This document shows, in pieces, positions 55,828-64,000 of a stretch of 64,000 nt of DNA (position 1 is the first letter of the stretch; each line of letters begins with the position of its first letter). The notes beneath the pieces were generated by a model, which saw nothing but the letters and a program-made list of their open reading frames with translations, did not search any database and was not told the DNA's origin. The stretch is from Corynebacterium sp. (GTDB lineage Bacteria > Actinomycetota > Actinomycetes > Mycobacteriales > Mycobacteriaceae). The stretch is from positions 310,001 to 374,000 of the forward strand of contig NZ_JAUNLP010000001.1 of the NCBI RefSeq assembly GCF_030532195.1, in the 5' to 3' direction. Made by a program: the position numbers and the translations under genes.

Positions 55828-57603
55828 TTAGGCCTGCCGGGTCAGCTCGATTAACTGCTCGGTAATCGAGTCAGCAGCCACGTCCATAGTCTCTCCGCTG
55901 AGTCGGTTGCGCAGCTCCACCTTGCCGTCGGCGTAGCCGCGGCCAAAGATGACCACAAACGGCATGCCCAGCAGCTCAGCGTCCTTGAACTTCACGCCCG
56001 GGCTGACCTTCGGACGATCATCGAAGATGACCTCAATGCCGGAAGCGTCCAAATCCTCTGCCAGCTTCTCAGCGGCAGCGGCGGCGTCGGCATTCTTCCC
56101 GGCCACAGCAATGTGGACCTTGTACGGTGCAACCGAGACTGGCCACTTCAGCCCCTTTTCATCAAGCTGCTGCTCAGCGAGCACAGCCACCAGGCGGGAG
56201 ACGCCAATGCCGTAGGAGCCCATGGTCGGACGAGCACGCTTGCCGTTGACGTCGAGGATGTCGATTTCAAAGGCGTTGGTGTACTTGCGGCCCAGCTGGA
56301 AGATGTGACCGATCTCGATACCGCGCTCAATCTTCAGCGTGCCGTGGCCTGCCGGAGCTGGGTCACCATCGCGAACCTCTGCGACATCGCAGATGCCCTC
56401 AATGGCAAAGTCACGGCCAGCGACCGCACCGACGATGTGCTTGCCGGATTCATTGGCACCGATGATCCATGACGTGCCCTCTGCGACACGCGGGTCCGCG
56501 AGAACCTTCACACCGTGGTCTGCCAGGCCCTTCGGGCCCACGTAGCCCTTGATCAGGAAGTCGTTGGCAGCGAAGTCCTTGTCTTCCAGCAGGCGCACCT
56601 CGCCCGGTTCGAAGGCAACTTCCAGGCGCTTGTCGTCGACCTCGCGGTCACCCGGAATCAAAATAGCGGTCAGCTGCTCCGGCAGTGCATTGCCCTCCTT
56701 GTCAACCTTTTTCGGGTCAACAGCGACGAGGATGCACTTCAGGGTATCGGCAGCGGTGATGTCGCGGCCCAGGTTGCCAGCAGTATTTGCCCAGTCCACC
56801 AATGCGGAAATGGTGGTGCAGTCCGGAGTCTCACGGACCTCTGCCGCCGGCTGGCCCGAAATCGGCTGCGGCTCGGCCGCTGGAATATCCACGGCCTCAA
56901 CATTTGCGGCGTACTGACCATCGGAGGAGACCACGAAGGAGTCCTCACCATTGGCGCTGACAGCCAAGAACTCCTCGGAGGCCGAGCCACCCATCGCACC
57001 GGAGGTTGCGTGGCAAATCTCGTACTTAATGCCGAGACGGTCAAAAATGCGCTGGTAGGCGCCACGGTGCTTGAGGTAGGACTGCTCCAGTCCCTCATCA
57101 TCCATGTCGAAGGAGTAGGAGTCCTTCATTACGAACTCACGGCCGCGCAGAATACCGGCACGCGGACGTGCCTCATCGCGGTACTTGGTCTGGATCTGAA
57201 ACAGCGTCGTCGGGAAGTCCTTGTATGAGCTAAACAGGTCCTTGACGGCCAGCGCGAACATCTCTTCATGCGTCGGGCCGAGCAGGTAGTCCGCGCCCTT
57301 GCGGTCCTTCAGACGGAACAGCTCCGGGCCGTACTCGGTCCAGCGGTTTGTGGCCTCATACGGCTCACGTGGCAAAAGTGCCGGGAATGCCAATTCCTGT
57401 GCGCCAATGGCTTCCATCTCTTCGCGCACAACCTTTTCCACGTTGCGCAGAGCCTTCAAGCCCAGGGGCAGCCAGGAGTACACGCCGGGAGCAGTTCGCC
57501 GGATGTAGCCGGCACGGACGAGCAGCTTGTGGCTAGGGACCTCGGCGTCAGCGGGATCCTCGCGCAGGGTGCGCAGGAACAACTGGGACATTCGCGTAAT
57601 CAT
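55828..57603 (-). CDS. proS: Prolyl-tRNA synthetase
   Basis: Charges tRNA-Pro. The 591-residue bacterial type has class II motif 1 ([22 protein letters not shown]), motif 2 ([25 protein letters not shown]), the editing insertion (about 230-390) and motif 3 ([16 protein letters not shown]), then an anticodon-binding domain. Start ATG 57603 ([15 protein letters not shown]). Confidence 0.97.
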   Translation of the reverse strand: MITRMSQLFLRTLREDPADAEVPSHKLLVRAGYIRRTAPGVYSWLPLGLKALRNVEKVVREEMEAIGAQELAFPALLPREPYEATNRWTEYGPELFRLKDRKGADYLLGPTHEEMFALAVKDLFSSYKDFPTTLFQIQTKYRDEARPRAGILRGREFVMKDSYSFDMDDEGLEQSYLKHRGAYQRIFDRLGIKYEICHATSGAMGGSASEEFLAVSANGEDSFVVSSDGQYAANVEAVDIPAAEPQPISGQPAAEVRETPDCTTISALVDWANTAGNLGRDITAADTLKCILVAVDPKKVDKEGNALPEQLTAILIPGDREVDDKRLEVAFEPGEVRLLEDKDFAANDFLIKGYVGPKGLADHGVKVLADPRVAEGTSWIIGANESGKHIVGAVAGRDFAIEGICDVAEVRDGDPAPAGHGTLKIERGIEIGHIFQLGRKYTNAFEIDILDVNGKRARPTMGSYGIGVSRLVAVLAEQQLDEKGLKWPVSVAPYKVHIAVAGKNADAAAAAEKLAEDLDASGIEVIFDDRPKVSPGVKFKDAELLGMPFVVIFGRGYADGKVELRNRLSGETMDVAADSITEQLIELTRQA

Positions 57604-57663
57604 GAGTGATGATTTTACCCGCCGACAATTCTTTGCAACATGTGGGGCATTACTATGGTGCCC

Positions 57664-58401
57664 ATGCTCGTTGTCCTACCCCCATCTGAGACCAAAGCCC
57701 GAGGTGGCAGCCATTCCAAACTCAATTTTTCCACCTTGAGTTTCGATTCACTCACCCCAATTCGCAGGCACATCGCATCGGACTTGGTAGCACTGAGTGC
57801 CGACCCCGCGCTCGCAATGGAAACACTGAAATTGGGGCCTCGGTTGGCAGATGAGGTCACCGCCAACGCAGAGCTCATGGCCTCCCCCACGATGCCCGCG
57901 CTCGAGCGTTACACCGGCGTGCTCTACGACGCGCTCTCCCCCGCGGATCTCCCCGCCACCGGCCGCGCGCGGCTCGCCATCGGGTCTGCCCTTTTCGGTG
58001 TCATCGGCGGTGAGGACCTCATCCCGCACTATCGGCTCTCCGGCACGGTCAAGCTCCCCTACGCTGATCAGCCAGGTACGCCTGCACCGACAATGAAACG
58101 TCGCTGGGGCACAGCGATTACCGAGGCACTTGAGCAGGTGGATTTCCTCATCGATCTACGCTCAGGCACCTACGCCAACCTCGGCAAAGTCAAAAATGCG
58201 ACGACCATGACTGTGCTCACCGCCGATGACAAGGTGGTCAGTCACTTCAACAAGCACTACAAGGGCCTGTTCGCGCGCACGATTGCGCTCGCTGACGAAG
58301 CCCCGGCCACCCCGGATGATGCCGTCGATATCGCACGCGCTGCTGTTCACGATGTCACGCTTGACGACGGCACCCTCATCTTCCGCGTCCCGGAAAATTA
58401 A
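57664..58401 (+). CDS. yaaA: Peroxide stress protein YaaA (DUF328)
   Basis: Binds DNA and limits iron-linked damage under peroxide stress in E. coli. The 245-residue protein starts [15 protein letters not shown], the family N-terminus, and has [15 protein letters not shown] and a late [30 protein letters not shown] block. Earlier in-frame ATGs (57640, 57655) add unconserved residues. A TACTAT element lies about a dozen bases upstream, so the transcript may be short or leaderless. It overlaps the convergent small membrane gene by four bases. Confidence 0.88.
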   Translation: MLVVLPPSETKARGGSHSKLNFSTLSFDSLTPIRRHIASDLVALSADPALAMETLKLGPRLADEVTANAELMASPTMPALERYTGVLYDALSPADLPATGRARLAIGSALFGVIGGEDLIPHYRLSGTVKLPYADQPGTPAPTMKRRWGTAITEALEQVDFLIDLRSGTYANLGKVKNATTMTVLTADDKVVSHFNKHYKGLFARTIALADEAPATPDDAVDIARAAVHDVTLDDGTLIFRVPEN

Positions 58402-58655
58402 ACGTCGTCGTTATAGCGCTTCCGGCCTGCAATAACAGCGGCAATCAGCGCCACGACAGCGATAATGATGCTGTCGTAGCTGGAGCCGCTGCCGTCAACC
58501 ATGACTAAGCGAAGCAGCAGCATTGCGCCTAAGTAGAACACCAGGAAGGCCGCCGCACCGAACCAGATGGCGCTGCGCAACTGTTCGTCGGCAAGCAAGC
58601 GCGTAAAAAGCCCTGCCCTCTTGTTCTGCTTGTTCGGTTTATTCTGCTTCGTCAT
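58398..58655 (-). CDS. Small two-helix membrane protein downstream of SUMT
   Basis: An 85-residue protein with a Lys/Asn/Gln-rich start, two membrane helices (about 30-50 and 60-77) and a short charged tail (RKRYNDDV). The ATG at 58655 overlaps the SUMT stop by 17 bases, suggesting translational coupling. Related small genes sit here in other corynebacteria (recalled), but no function is known. A weak family match to DUF-type membrane proteins is possible. Confidence 0.65.
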   Translation of the reverse strand: MTKQNKPNKQNKRAGLFTRLLADEQLRSAIWFGAAAFLVFYLGAMLLLRLVMVDGSGSSYDSIIIAVVALIAAVIAGRKRYNDDV

Positions 58656-59739
58656 TGCTCGCATCCAAACCAGCGACCTCGCCGATAATGATGACGGCCG
58701 GGGGCTTGATGCCCGCCTCCACAATTTGCTCGCCGAGCTCGCCCAGTGTGCAGCGCAGGGAGCGCTCATTCGGCATCGTGCCGTCCTGAATGACAGCAGC
58801 CGGTGTTTTCGGACTACGACCGGCCTTCATCAGGGCTTCAGCGATCTTCGGACCGTTCTTCACGCCCATGATGATGACGATGGTGCCGTGCATGCGCCCC
58901 AGCGCATCCCAGTTGACCAGCGAGGTCTTATGCCCTGGAGGAACATGGCCAGAAACCACGGTGAACTCGTGGTTGATGCCGCGCATGGTCACCGGAATGC
59001 CGATTGAGCTCGGTACTGCCAGTGCGGAGGAAATACCCGGCACGACGCGCACGGGTACACCGGCCTTCTGCAGTTCCTTCAGCTCTTCAAAGCCACGGCC
59101 GAAGATGTATGGGTCACCGCCCTTGAGTCGCACAACGAAGTAGCCTTCACGAGCGCGGTGGACCAGCAGCTCATTGATGCGCTCCTGCGCCATGGCGCGG
59201 CCATAGGGCAGCTTGCCTGCATCAATAATCTCGACATCGGGTTCCAACTCACCGAGTAGCGACAGCGGCCCCAAGTGGTCGGCCACGACGACGTCGGCAA
59301 GCCGAAGGAGCCTGCGGCCTTCGACGGTAATCAATCCAGGATCGCCCGGGCCACCGCCGACGAGCGCGACCTGACCTGCCAAATCACCTGCGCGGGACGC
59401 GCGGCGTCCCGTCAGCGCGACTGGAGTCAGTGGCCGTGCGGAACCGGTTTCATCGTCGACCAGAATGCCGCGGCGATGCCCCTCCCGAGTAACTTCGCGC
59501 AGCAGGTTCTCATCGCAGCACACCATCAGGGCCTTGCCCCAGCTCATTGCCTCGGTAAAACCAGTGCGAGACAGTGAAATACGGCCATCTGCGGCCCAGG
59601 CTTCAATAGCGGTGGTTACTTCTCCGCCTTCACACACGGTGACGTCGGCGCCAGAGTCCAATAACCGAGGAATCACGCGCTCTGCAGCCGTGGAACCGCC
59701 AATCACCAACACACCGTAGTCTTTGAGAAGCAAACTCAT
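58639..59739 (-). CDS. cysG: Siroheme synthase-like: precorrin-2 dehydrogenase domain plus uroporphyrinogen-III methyltransferase
   Basis: A 366-residue fusion. Residues 1-105 are a Rossmann domain like the dehydrogenase part of CysG (LLKDYGVLVIGGSTAAERVIPRLLDSGADVTV). Residues about 120-366 are SUMT: VALVGGGPGDPGLITVEG, DAGKLPYGRAMAQE, GGDPYIFGRGFEELKEL and VPGISSALAVPSSIG. It makes precorrin-2 for siroheme and, with cobB/cobO/chelatase genes beside it, cobalamin. ATG at 59739 with AGGTAAAG upstream; the frame is open up to 59970 but overlaps cobB. It starts 10 bases after the cobB stop. Confidence 0.9.
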   Translation of the reverse strand: MSLLLKDYGVLVIGGSTAAERVIPRLLDSGADVTVCEGGEVTTAIEAWAADGRISLSRTGFTEAMSWGKALMVCCDENLLREVTREGHRRGILVDDETGSARPLTPVALTGRRASRAGDLAGQVALVGGGPGDPGLITVEGRRLLRLADVVVADHLGPLSLLGELEPDVEIIDAGKLPYGRAMAQERINELLVHRAREGYFVVRLKGGDPYIFGRGFEELKELQKAGVPVRVVPGISSALAVPSSIGIPVTMRGINHEFTVVSGHVPPGHKTSLVNWDALGRMHGTIVIIMGVKNGPKIAEALMKAGRSPKTPAAVIQDGTMPNERSLRCTLGELGEQIVEAGIKPPAVIIIGEVAGLDASNDEAE

Positions 59740-59749
59740 GGCTATTACT

Positions 59750-61126
59750 TTACCTGGCGCACGCGCGGACAAAACTACCGACGGTAGCTGGCGCACCCAC
59801 AGGGTGAACGTGCAGGTAACCAGCGTGAATTCGTCCTGACTCGGAAATGAAACCGTCGTGAACAGTCTCGCCGTGGTAGCCGCGCCACGCCCAGGCTGGC
59901 CGCCAGCCCGCTGCTTCTGCGGCCGCTGCGGTGTCTTTCGACAGCGCGGTCTTGTGGAACTCATGGCCACGAACCCTGGTGCCGGCGGGACACAAGGCCG
60001 AATCCGTCAACGACACTGCCTCGCGATAGCCGAGTTTCAGCCGTGCCATAAATGCGCGGCCCGGAATGACACCACACATGCGGCGACCGCCCAAGTCCTC
60101 CAGTAGCCACAGCAAACCTGCGCATTCGCCGTGGACTAGAGCCCCGTCATCGATAGCGCGGACAAGATCGCGACGAATATCATCGCGCAGTGACAGAGCT
60201 TCTGCGTGCTCCTCTGGAAAGCCGCCGGGGACAATGTAGCCATCGGCGGCGGGCAGGTCATCGACCAGCGGATCGAAATCCACAACCTCGGCACCGGCGG
60301 CGCGCAGCAGCTCGCGGTGCTCGGCATAGGTAAAGGAAAACGCAGGGCCAGCCGCAACTGCCACGCGCATGCGGCGCTTGTTTGGAAGTGGCTGAACCTT
60401 CCTCGAAGGATCCCAGGGCTCAGCGGGATACGGCATACTGGCCAGGCCTTGCAGCCGCTCGATATCGATAAAGCGCTCCACCAAGTTGGCCATCGATTCA
60501 ATGACGGCCTCCAGCTGTTCGCCCTGCTCAACTGCGGTGACCAACCCCAGATGCCTACTGGGCACCTCGATATCGGTCACACGCGGGATAGCGCCGAGTA
60601 CCTCAATTCCCATTGCCTCGACAGCGCGAGTGATGATGTCAGCATGTCGCTGGCTTCCCACCTGGTTAATAATGACACCGCTGACGCGCACATCGGTACG
60701 CAGAGTGGAAAAACCATGCACGACTGCGGCTGCCGATTGCGACATGTGCCGTGCGTCGACAACTAGAACGACCGGCAGGCCCAGGAGCGAAGCAATCTCC
60801 GCAGTGGATCCCTCGATGGACAGTGGGTCGTGCCCAATGCGGCCGTCGAAAAGCCCCATGACCCCCTCGATGACCGCGATATCGCAGCCGTCGGAGCCAT
60901 GCGCATACAGCGGACCGATAGTCTCTGGCGCGCACATGAACGAATCCAGGTTACGGCCCGGCCGCCCTGCCGCGACACCGTGGTAGCCAGGGTCGATGTA
61001 GTCAGGGCCAACCTTAAACGGCGCGACCTGGTGATTGCGTGACAACGCCCGCATCAAACCAGTGGAGATGGTGGTCTTTCCCGTCCCCGAGGCCGTCGCC
61101 GCGATGACAATTCCAGGAGCTACCAC
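59750..61126 (-). CDS. cobB: Cobyrinic/hydrogenobyrinic acid a,c-diamide synthase
   Basis: Amidates the a and c side chains of the corrin ring with glutamine and ATP. The 458 residues have the P-loop ASGTGKTTISTGLMRAL, then FKVGPDYIDPGYHG, and a class I glutaminase domain with nucleophile Cys in LVHGECAGLLWLLEDLGG and the final His in GYHGETVHDGFISE. Its start overlaps the cobO stop by seven bases. It shares the operon with cobO and the chelatase. Confidence 0.94.
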   Translation of the reverse strand: MVAPGIVIAATASGTGKTTISTGLMRALSRNHQVAPFKVGPDYIDPGYHGVAAGRPGRNLDSFMCAPETIGPLYAHGSDGCDIAVIEGVMGLFDGRIGHDPLSIEGSTAEIASLLGLPVVLVVDARHMSQSAAAVVHGFSTLRTDVRVSGVIINQVGSQRHADIITRAVEAMGIEVLGAIPRVTDIEVPSRHLGLVTAVEQGEQLEAVIESMANLVERFIDIERLQGLASMPYPAEPWDPSRKVQPLPNKRRMRVAVAAGPAFSFTYAEHRELLRAAGAEVVDFDPLVDDLPAADGYIVPGGFPEEHAEALSLRDDIRRDLVRAIDDGALVHGECAGLLWLLEDLGGRRMCGVIPGRAFMARLKLGYREAVSLTDSALCPAGTRVRGHEFHKTALSKDTAAAAEAAGWRPAWAWRGYHGETVHDGFISESGRIHAGYLHVHPVGAPATVGSFVRACAR

Positions 61127-61740
61127 TCGATGCCCTTCTGCCCCTTGCGCCCGACATCCATCGGATGCTTGATTTTGGTCATCTCGGTGACAAGGTCAGC
61201 GACCTCAAGGAGCTTCGGATCCGCATCGCGGCCGGTCATCACCACATGCTGGCGGCCTGGGCGGTTACGCAGCGTTTCCACCACATCGTCGACATCAATC
61301 CAGCCCCATTTGATGGGATAGGTGAACTCATCGAGGACGTAGAAGTCGTGCTCTTCATTCAAGAGGCGACGCTTAATCTCCTGCCAGCCCTCCGCCGCTG
61401 CCTGGGCGTGGTCCTCCTCGGTGCCCTTCTTGCGCGACCAGGACCAGCCCTCGCCCATCTTGTGCCATTCGACCGGGCCGCCCTCGCCCGTGTCGTCGTG
61501 AAGCGCGCCGAGCCGACGCATGACAGCTTCCTCGCCGACCTTCCACTTGGCAGACTTAACGAATTGGAACACGCCGATATTCATGCCTTGATTCCACGCG
61601 CGCATCGCCATGCCGAACGCCGCCGTGGACTTGCCCTTGCCGGGGCCAGTGTGCACGGCAGTGATCGGAATCATGCGACGCTGCCTCGTGGTCAGCCCGT
61701 CGTCGGGAATAGATTTGGGGTCAAGCTTTCCTTGTGCCAT
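61120..61740 (-). CDS. cobO: Cob(I)yrinic acid a,c-diamide adenosyltransferase
   Basis: Adds the 5'-deoxyadenosyl group to the reduced corrinoid. The 206-residue protein has the P-loop TGPGKGKSTAAFGMAMRAW, followed by GVFQFVKSAKWKVGE and VLDEFTYPIKWGWIDVDDVV, and ends KIKHPMDVGRKGQKGIEW. The ATG at 61740 ([10 protein letters not shown]) matches the actinobacterial CobO start; it has no clear ribosome-binding site but overlaps the VWA reading frame by 20 bases, which allows coupled translation. Confidence 0.93.
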   Translation of the reverse strand: MAQGKLDPKSIPDDGLTTRQRRMIPITAVHTGPGKGKSTAAFGMAMRAWNQGMNIGVFQFVKSAKWKVGEEAVMRRLGALHDDTGEGGPVEWHKMGEGWSWSRKKGTEEDHAQAAAEGWQEIKRRLLNEEHDFYVLDEFTYPIKWGWIDVDDVVETLRNRPGRQHVVMTGRDADPKLLEVADLVTEMTKIKHPMDVGRKGQKGIEW

Positions 61741-62608
61741 GGCTATGATGATATGCACGAACGACACCGGCAACGGATTCAGCACTCAGTTCGGTGAGGT
61801 TGACGCAGGTCGCGCCCATTTCCGCCGCAATTTCCTGCGCTAGTCCGAGGCGCACCCGGGAGCGCTCGCAGTCGATGACAACGGATGCCGCCAACGCTTG
61901 ACGACGAATCGTTGCGGCCGCCGCCCGCGCCTGCCGCAGGCCATCCTGGCCGGTGGCGCGGCCGTCAGAGAGCAGCACCATGATTGCGCGCCTCGATGGC
62001 TCCTTGCGAGCCTCCCGCGCCACCAGATCATGAGCGGTGATGAGACCCTGGGCAAGTGGAGTTCGGCCGCCGGTGCGGACATCTGCAAGCCTGCGCACTG
62101 CCGCATCAATCGACTTCGTCGGCGGCAACAGCACCTCTGCGCCACCGCCGCGGAAGGCTACAACGGCAACCTTGTCACGGTTCTGATAGGCGTCGCGCAG
62201 TAGCGAGGTCACGGCCCCGGTGACTGCGGCCAGGCGGTCGCGGGCCGCCATCGAGCCTGAAGCATCGACCACAAAGACCACGAGATCGGATTCAGTGCCC
62301 TGCCGAATCGCACCGTGAATGTCCGTAGGAATAAGCGGCAAAACCTGCGCATCGGTTGCTGTCTGATCAATACGGGCACCGCGGTTGGCGGCTGCCAGCA
62401 CGGTTGCCGGCACGTGGACTCCGTGTCCGCCGCGTTTGGCGCCAATGGTGCTGCCGCGCGGGCCGATAGCCTTGGACCTCCTGCCGGCCGAACCGTGGCC
62501 GACCCCGTCGATGCTGATCTTACGAACGGCGAAAGGGGGCGCCAGCGTTGGCGCGACCTGCCTTTCCGCCAGCAGCAGGCTGATTCTCGGGCTGCTCTGG
62601 CTGGGCAT
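61721..62608 (-). CDS. VWA (ChlD/BchD-type) chelatase subunit, second half of a frameshifted ChlI-ChlD
   Basis: Integrin-I-like domain of a Mg/Co chelatase. The MIDAS motif [11 protein letters not shown] is at about residue 114, with conserved Thr ([10 protein letters not shown]) and Asp (LLSDGRATG) following. It normally partners an AAA subunit to insert cobalt or magnesium. The only ATG (62608) has no ribosome-binding site and lies inside the upstream gene in another frame; its first 18 residues look like shadow coding. Protein homology begins only around 62560. It therefore reads as the C-terminal part of one ChlI-ChlD chain, joined by a frameshift. cobO overlaps its end. Confidence 0.8.
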   Translation of the reverse strand: MPSQSSPRISLLLAERQVAPTLAPPFAVRKISIDGVGHGSAGRRSKAIGPRGSTIGAKRGGHGVHVPATVLAAANRGARIDQTATDAQVLPLIPTDIHGAIRQGTESDLVVFVVDASGSMAARDRLAAVTGAVTSLLRDAYQNRDKVAVVAFRGGGAEVLLPPTKSIDAAVRRLADVRTGGRTPLAQGLITAHDLVAREARKEPSRRAIMVLLSDGRATGQDGLRQARAAAATIRRQALAASVVIDCERSRVRLGLAQEIAAEMGATCVNLTELSAESVAGVVRAYHHSHGTRKA

Positions 62609-63641
62609 CTTGTTCTGTCTGGCCTATCGAATCCGCATCATCCGGCTCTTCGATGGGTTCCTCCGGAAACTCCTCCTGTGCCTGATCTAAGGCATCGTCC
62701 AGCTGATCTTGGTCCAGACCGGGCTCGTCAAAGGGATCGCGGCGACGGCGGTGCGGCAGTGCCATCTCGGCGGCTACCTTGATGTCTTCCTGGTCAATCC
62801 CAATAGGCTCACCAGGCTGCGCGGACTCATCTTCGGCCACCCGCCATGCGGCATGAGCGCGGGCAGTGCGCGCAATGACGATATCCGCACGCATACCGTC
62901 AACATCAAAAGCAGCGCAGACGCTGGCAATTTGCCCCAGGACGGTCGGGGTCAGGGCGACGTCGTCAAGCAGCGTGCGCGCCCGTTCGATGCGATCCTTG
63001 AGCGCGGCATCCGCGTCGGCGAAGCGCGTGACAAAGTCCTCAGGATTGGCGTCGAAATCCAGCCGACGGGAGACAATCTCCGCGCGTATCGACGGATCTT
63101 TCGAGGCGACCACGTCGATGGCGAGACCAAAGCGGTCAAGAAGCTGTGGGCGCAGTTCGCCCTCTTCGGGGTTCATGGTGCCCACCAGCACGAAGCGTGA
63201 TGTAGCCGAATGAGAGATGCCATCGCGCTCGACGACGACGCGACCAGTAGCTGCGGCGTCGAGCACGGAATCCACCAGGTGATCCGGCAGTAGGTTGATT
63301 TCGTCGACGTAGAGAATGCCACCATCAGCGGCGCTGAGCAGCCCAGGATTAAAGCGGGCATGACCGGTGGTCAGCACAGTTTCGACATCGATGGAACCGA
63401 CGACGCGGTCCTCTGTCGCACCCAGCGGCAGATTGACCAGTAAGCCGCTGAGGAATGGCGCCAATGCGCGAACCGTCGTGGTCTTCGCAGTGCCCTTCTC
63501 ACCGCGAATGACAACACCGCCAATCTCAGGCACGAGGGCGGTGAGAATCAACGCCAGCTGGAGCCGCTCTTGCCCCACGATTGCGGTAAACGGAAAAGTG
63601 GGTTCCACATTGCGAGGGCTTGTCGACGCGATTTTTTCCAT
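62520..63641 (-). CDS. AAA+ (ChlI/BchI-type) chelatase subunit, first half of a frameshifted ChlI-ChlD
   Basis: MoxR/ChlI-type ATPase of 373 residues. Walker [12 protein letters not shown], the sensor loop [15 protein letters not shown] and Walker [19 protein letters not shown] are all present. The tail is an acidic, Glu/Gln/Pro-rich linker (about 295-360) of the kind that joins ChlI to ChlD in fused proteins (M. tuberculosis Rv2850c, about 629 residues, from memory). It ends early, at a TAA reached just after a C5-T3 run, while the downstream frame carries the VWA domain. Divalent-metal insertion, probably cobalt given the cob genes, is inferred. Confidence 0.85.
   Translation of the reverse strand: MEKIASTSPRNVEPTFPFTAIVGQERLQLALILTALVPEIGGVVIRGEKGTAKTTTVRALAPFLSGLLVNLPLGATEDRVVGSIDVETVLTTGHARFNPGLLSAADGGILYVDEINLLPDHLVDSVLDAAATGRVVVERDGISHSATSRFVLVGTMNPEEGELRPQLLDRFGLAIDVVASKDPSIRAEIVSRRLDFDANPEDFVTRFADADAALKDRIERARTLLDDVALTPTVLGQIASVCAAFDVDGMRADIVIARTARAHAAWRVAEDESAQPGEPIGIDQEDIKVAAEMALPHRRRRDPFDEPGLDQDQLDDALDQAQEEFPEEPIEEPDDADSIGQTEQDAQPEQPENQPAAGGKAGRANAGAPFRRS
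62535..62554 (-). other. Candidate frameshift site between ChlI and ChlD
   Basis: On the minus strand, a perfect hairpin GCGCCA-ACGC-TGGCGC (62554-62539) is followed at once by CCCCCTTTC. In the first frame this reads GCC-CCC-TTT-CGC and stops at 62520; a +1 slip near CCC-T enters the VWA frame. A purine-rich GGAAAGG lies about 20 bases upstream. Confidence 0.6.
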
Positions 63642-63651
63642 AGATACAGTT

Positions 63652-63688
63652 CTACCCCACCGTGAGTGAAGCGCTCAGGGCGGGGTAG
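63652..63688 (-). terminator. Hairpin between mqo and chelatase gene
   Basis: CTACCCCGCCCTGAG and CTCACGGTGGGGTAG form an imperfect 15-bp stem about 40 bases past the mqo stop. There is no good U-tract. Confidence 0.6.
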
Positions 63689-63727
63689 ATAACTGTTAAG
63701 CGAGTTGAACTCTTTGGCCTATGCGGC

Positions 63728-64000
63728 TTAGCGCTCCAGCTTCAGGGTCTTCTGGGAAGCCTCCCAAACCTGCTTAAACAGAGCCGGGTCATCAGCCAGA
63801 GTGGTGCCGTAGGACGGGACGAGCTCCTTGAGCTTCGGAGCCCACTTGCCCATGTGGCGACCGAAGCAGCGCTCGATCAGGCTGATCATGACGGCCGGGG
63901 CGATGGAAGCGCCCGGGGAAGCGCCCATCAGGCCGGCGATAGTGCCGTCCCAGGAATTGATGACAGCGGTACCGAACTCGAGGGAACCGAACTTCGGAGC
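63728..64000 (-). CDS. mqo: Malate:quinone oxidoreductase (3' part, cut by window end)
   Basis: C-terminal about 90 residues of membrane-associated malate dehydrogenase (quinone). The sequence includes LEFGTAVINSWDGTIAGLMGASPGASIAPAVM and IERCFGRHMGKWAPKLKELVPSYG, diagnostic of Mqo. The upstream part lies beyond the window. It oxidises malate to oxaloacetate and feeds electrons to menaquinone. Neighbourhood (cob genes then mqo) matches other corynebacteria and mycobacteria. Confidence 0.93.
   Translation of the reverse strand, partial: APKFGSLEFGTAVINSWDGTIAGLMGASPGASIAPAVMISLIERCFGRHMGKWAPKLKELVPSYGTTLADDPALFKQVWEASQKTLKLER

Noticed and set aside
62555-62608. ATG at 62608 as a real start for the VWA gene
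   Set aside because: No ribosome-binding site, and its first residues are a shadow of the ChlI linker.

Overview
The window is a chromosomal segment of a Corynebacterium-type actinobacterium. The gene order (fructose PTS-ptsH, hflX, dapF-miaA, DUF349, miaB, recX-recA-DUF3046, pspA-clgR-cinA-pgsA, ftsK, rnj-dapA-thyX-dapB, pnp, rpsO, ribF/truB, pptT-dinF-nrnA-rbfA-infB-ylxR-nusA-rimP, DUF4439/proS, cob genes, mqo) is, from memory, close to that of C. glutamicum, C. diphtheriae and M. tuberculosis. Corynebacterium-like regulatory sites (DtxR-, LexA- and ECF-sigma-type) and many leaderless GTG/ATG starts agree with this. The species cannot be fixed from the sequence. Nearly every kilobase is coding, mostly on the minus strand.

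1-5.6 kb: fructose PTS IIABC and HPr, a strong hairpin, then a uracil-type permease behind the ribosome-associated GTPase HflX. 5.7-9.5 kb: a ferrous-iron uptake operon feoA-feoB-feoC-like with a DtxR-like box, and a divergent unknown gene with a Cys/Gly-rich tail. 9.5-18.3 kb: dapF, miaA, a dioxygenase-fold protein, a DUF349 coiled-coil protein, a membrane protein, miaB, recX, recA and DUF3046. 18.4-20.4 kb: the biotin importer bioYMN. 20.4-24.4 kb: an envelope-stress block (pspA, clgR, cinA, pgsA) and a TerC family gene preceded by what looks like a yybP-ykoY manganese riboswitch. 24.4-33.3 kb: ftsK, a TIGR03085 protein, RNase J, and lysine/thymidylate genes dapA, thyX, dapB.

33.4-40.6 kb is the main accessory block: a DHA2-type drug exporter and a galactose-use cluster (galM, an SSS sodium symporter, a two-helix small membrane protein and a GalT-GalK fusion in one chain). 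40.7-54.8 kb is the translation and RNA block (pnp, rpsO, ribF, truB, pptT, a MATE exporter, nrnA, rbfA, infB, ylxR, nusA, rimP). 54.8-64 kb has a Tat-lipoprotein-like DUF4439 protein, proS, yaaA, a small membrane protein, and corrinoid genes: SUMT, cobB, cobO and an AAA/VWA chelatase. The window ends inside mqo.

Most notable: the AAA (ChlI) and VWA (ChlD) halves of the chelatase lie in two overlapping frames joined at a C-run next to a perfect hairpin, which suggests programmed frameshifting or a recent frameshift. Also notable are the GalT-GalK fusion with its small membrane partner, the riboswitch ahead of terC that appears to mask the ribosome-binding site, and a leaderless ECF-type promoter at clgR.
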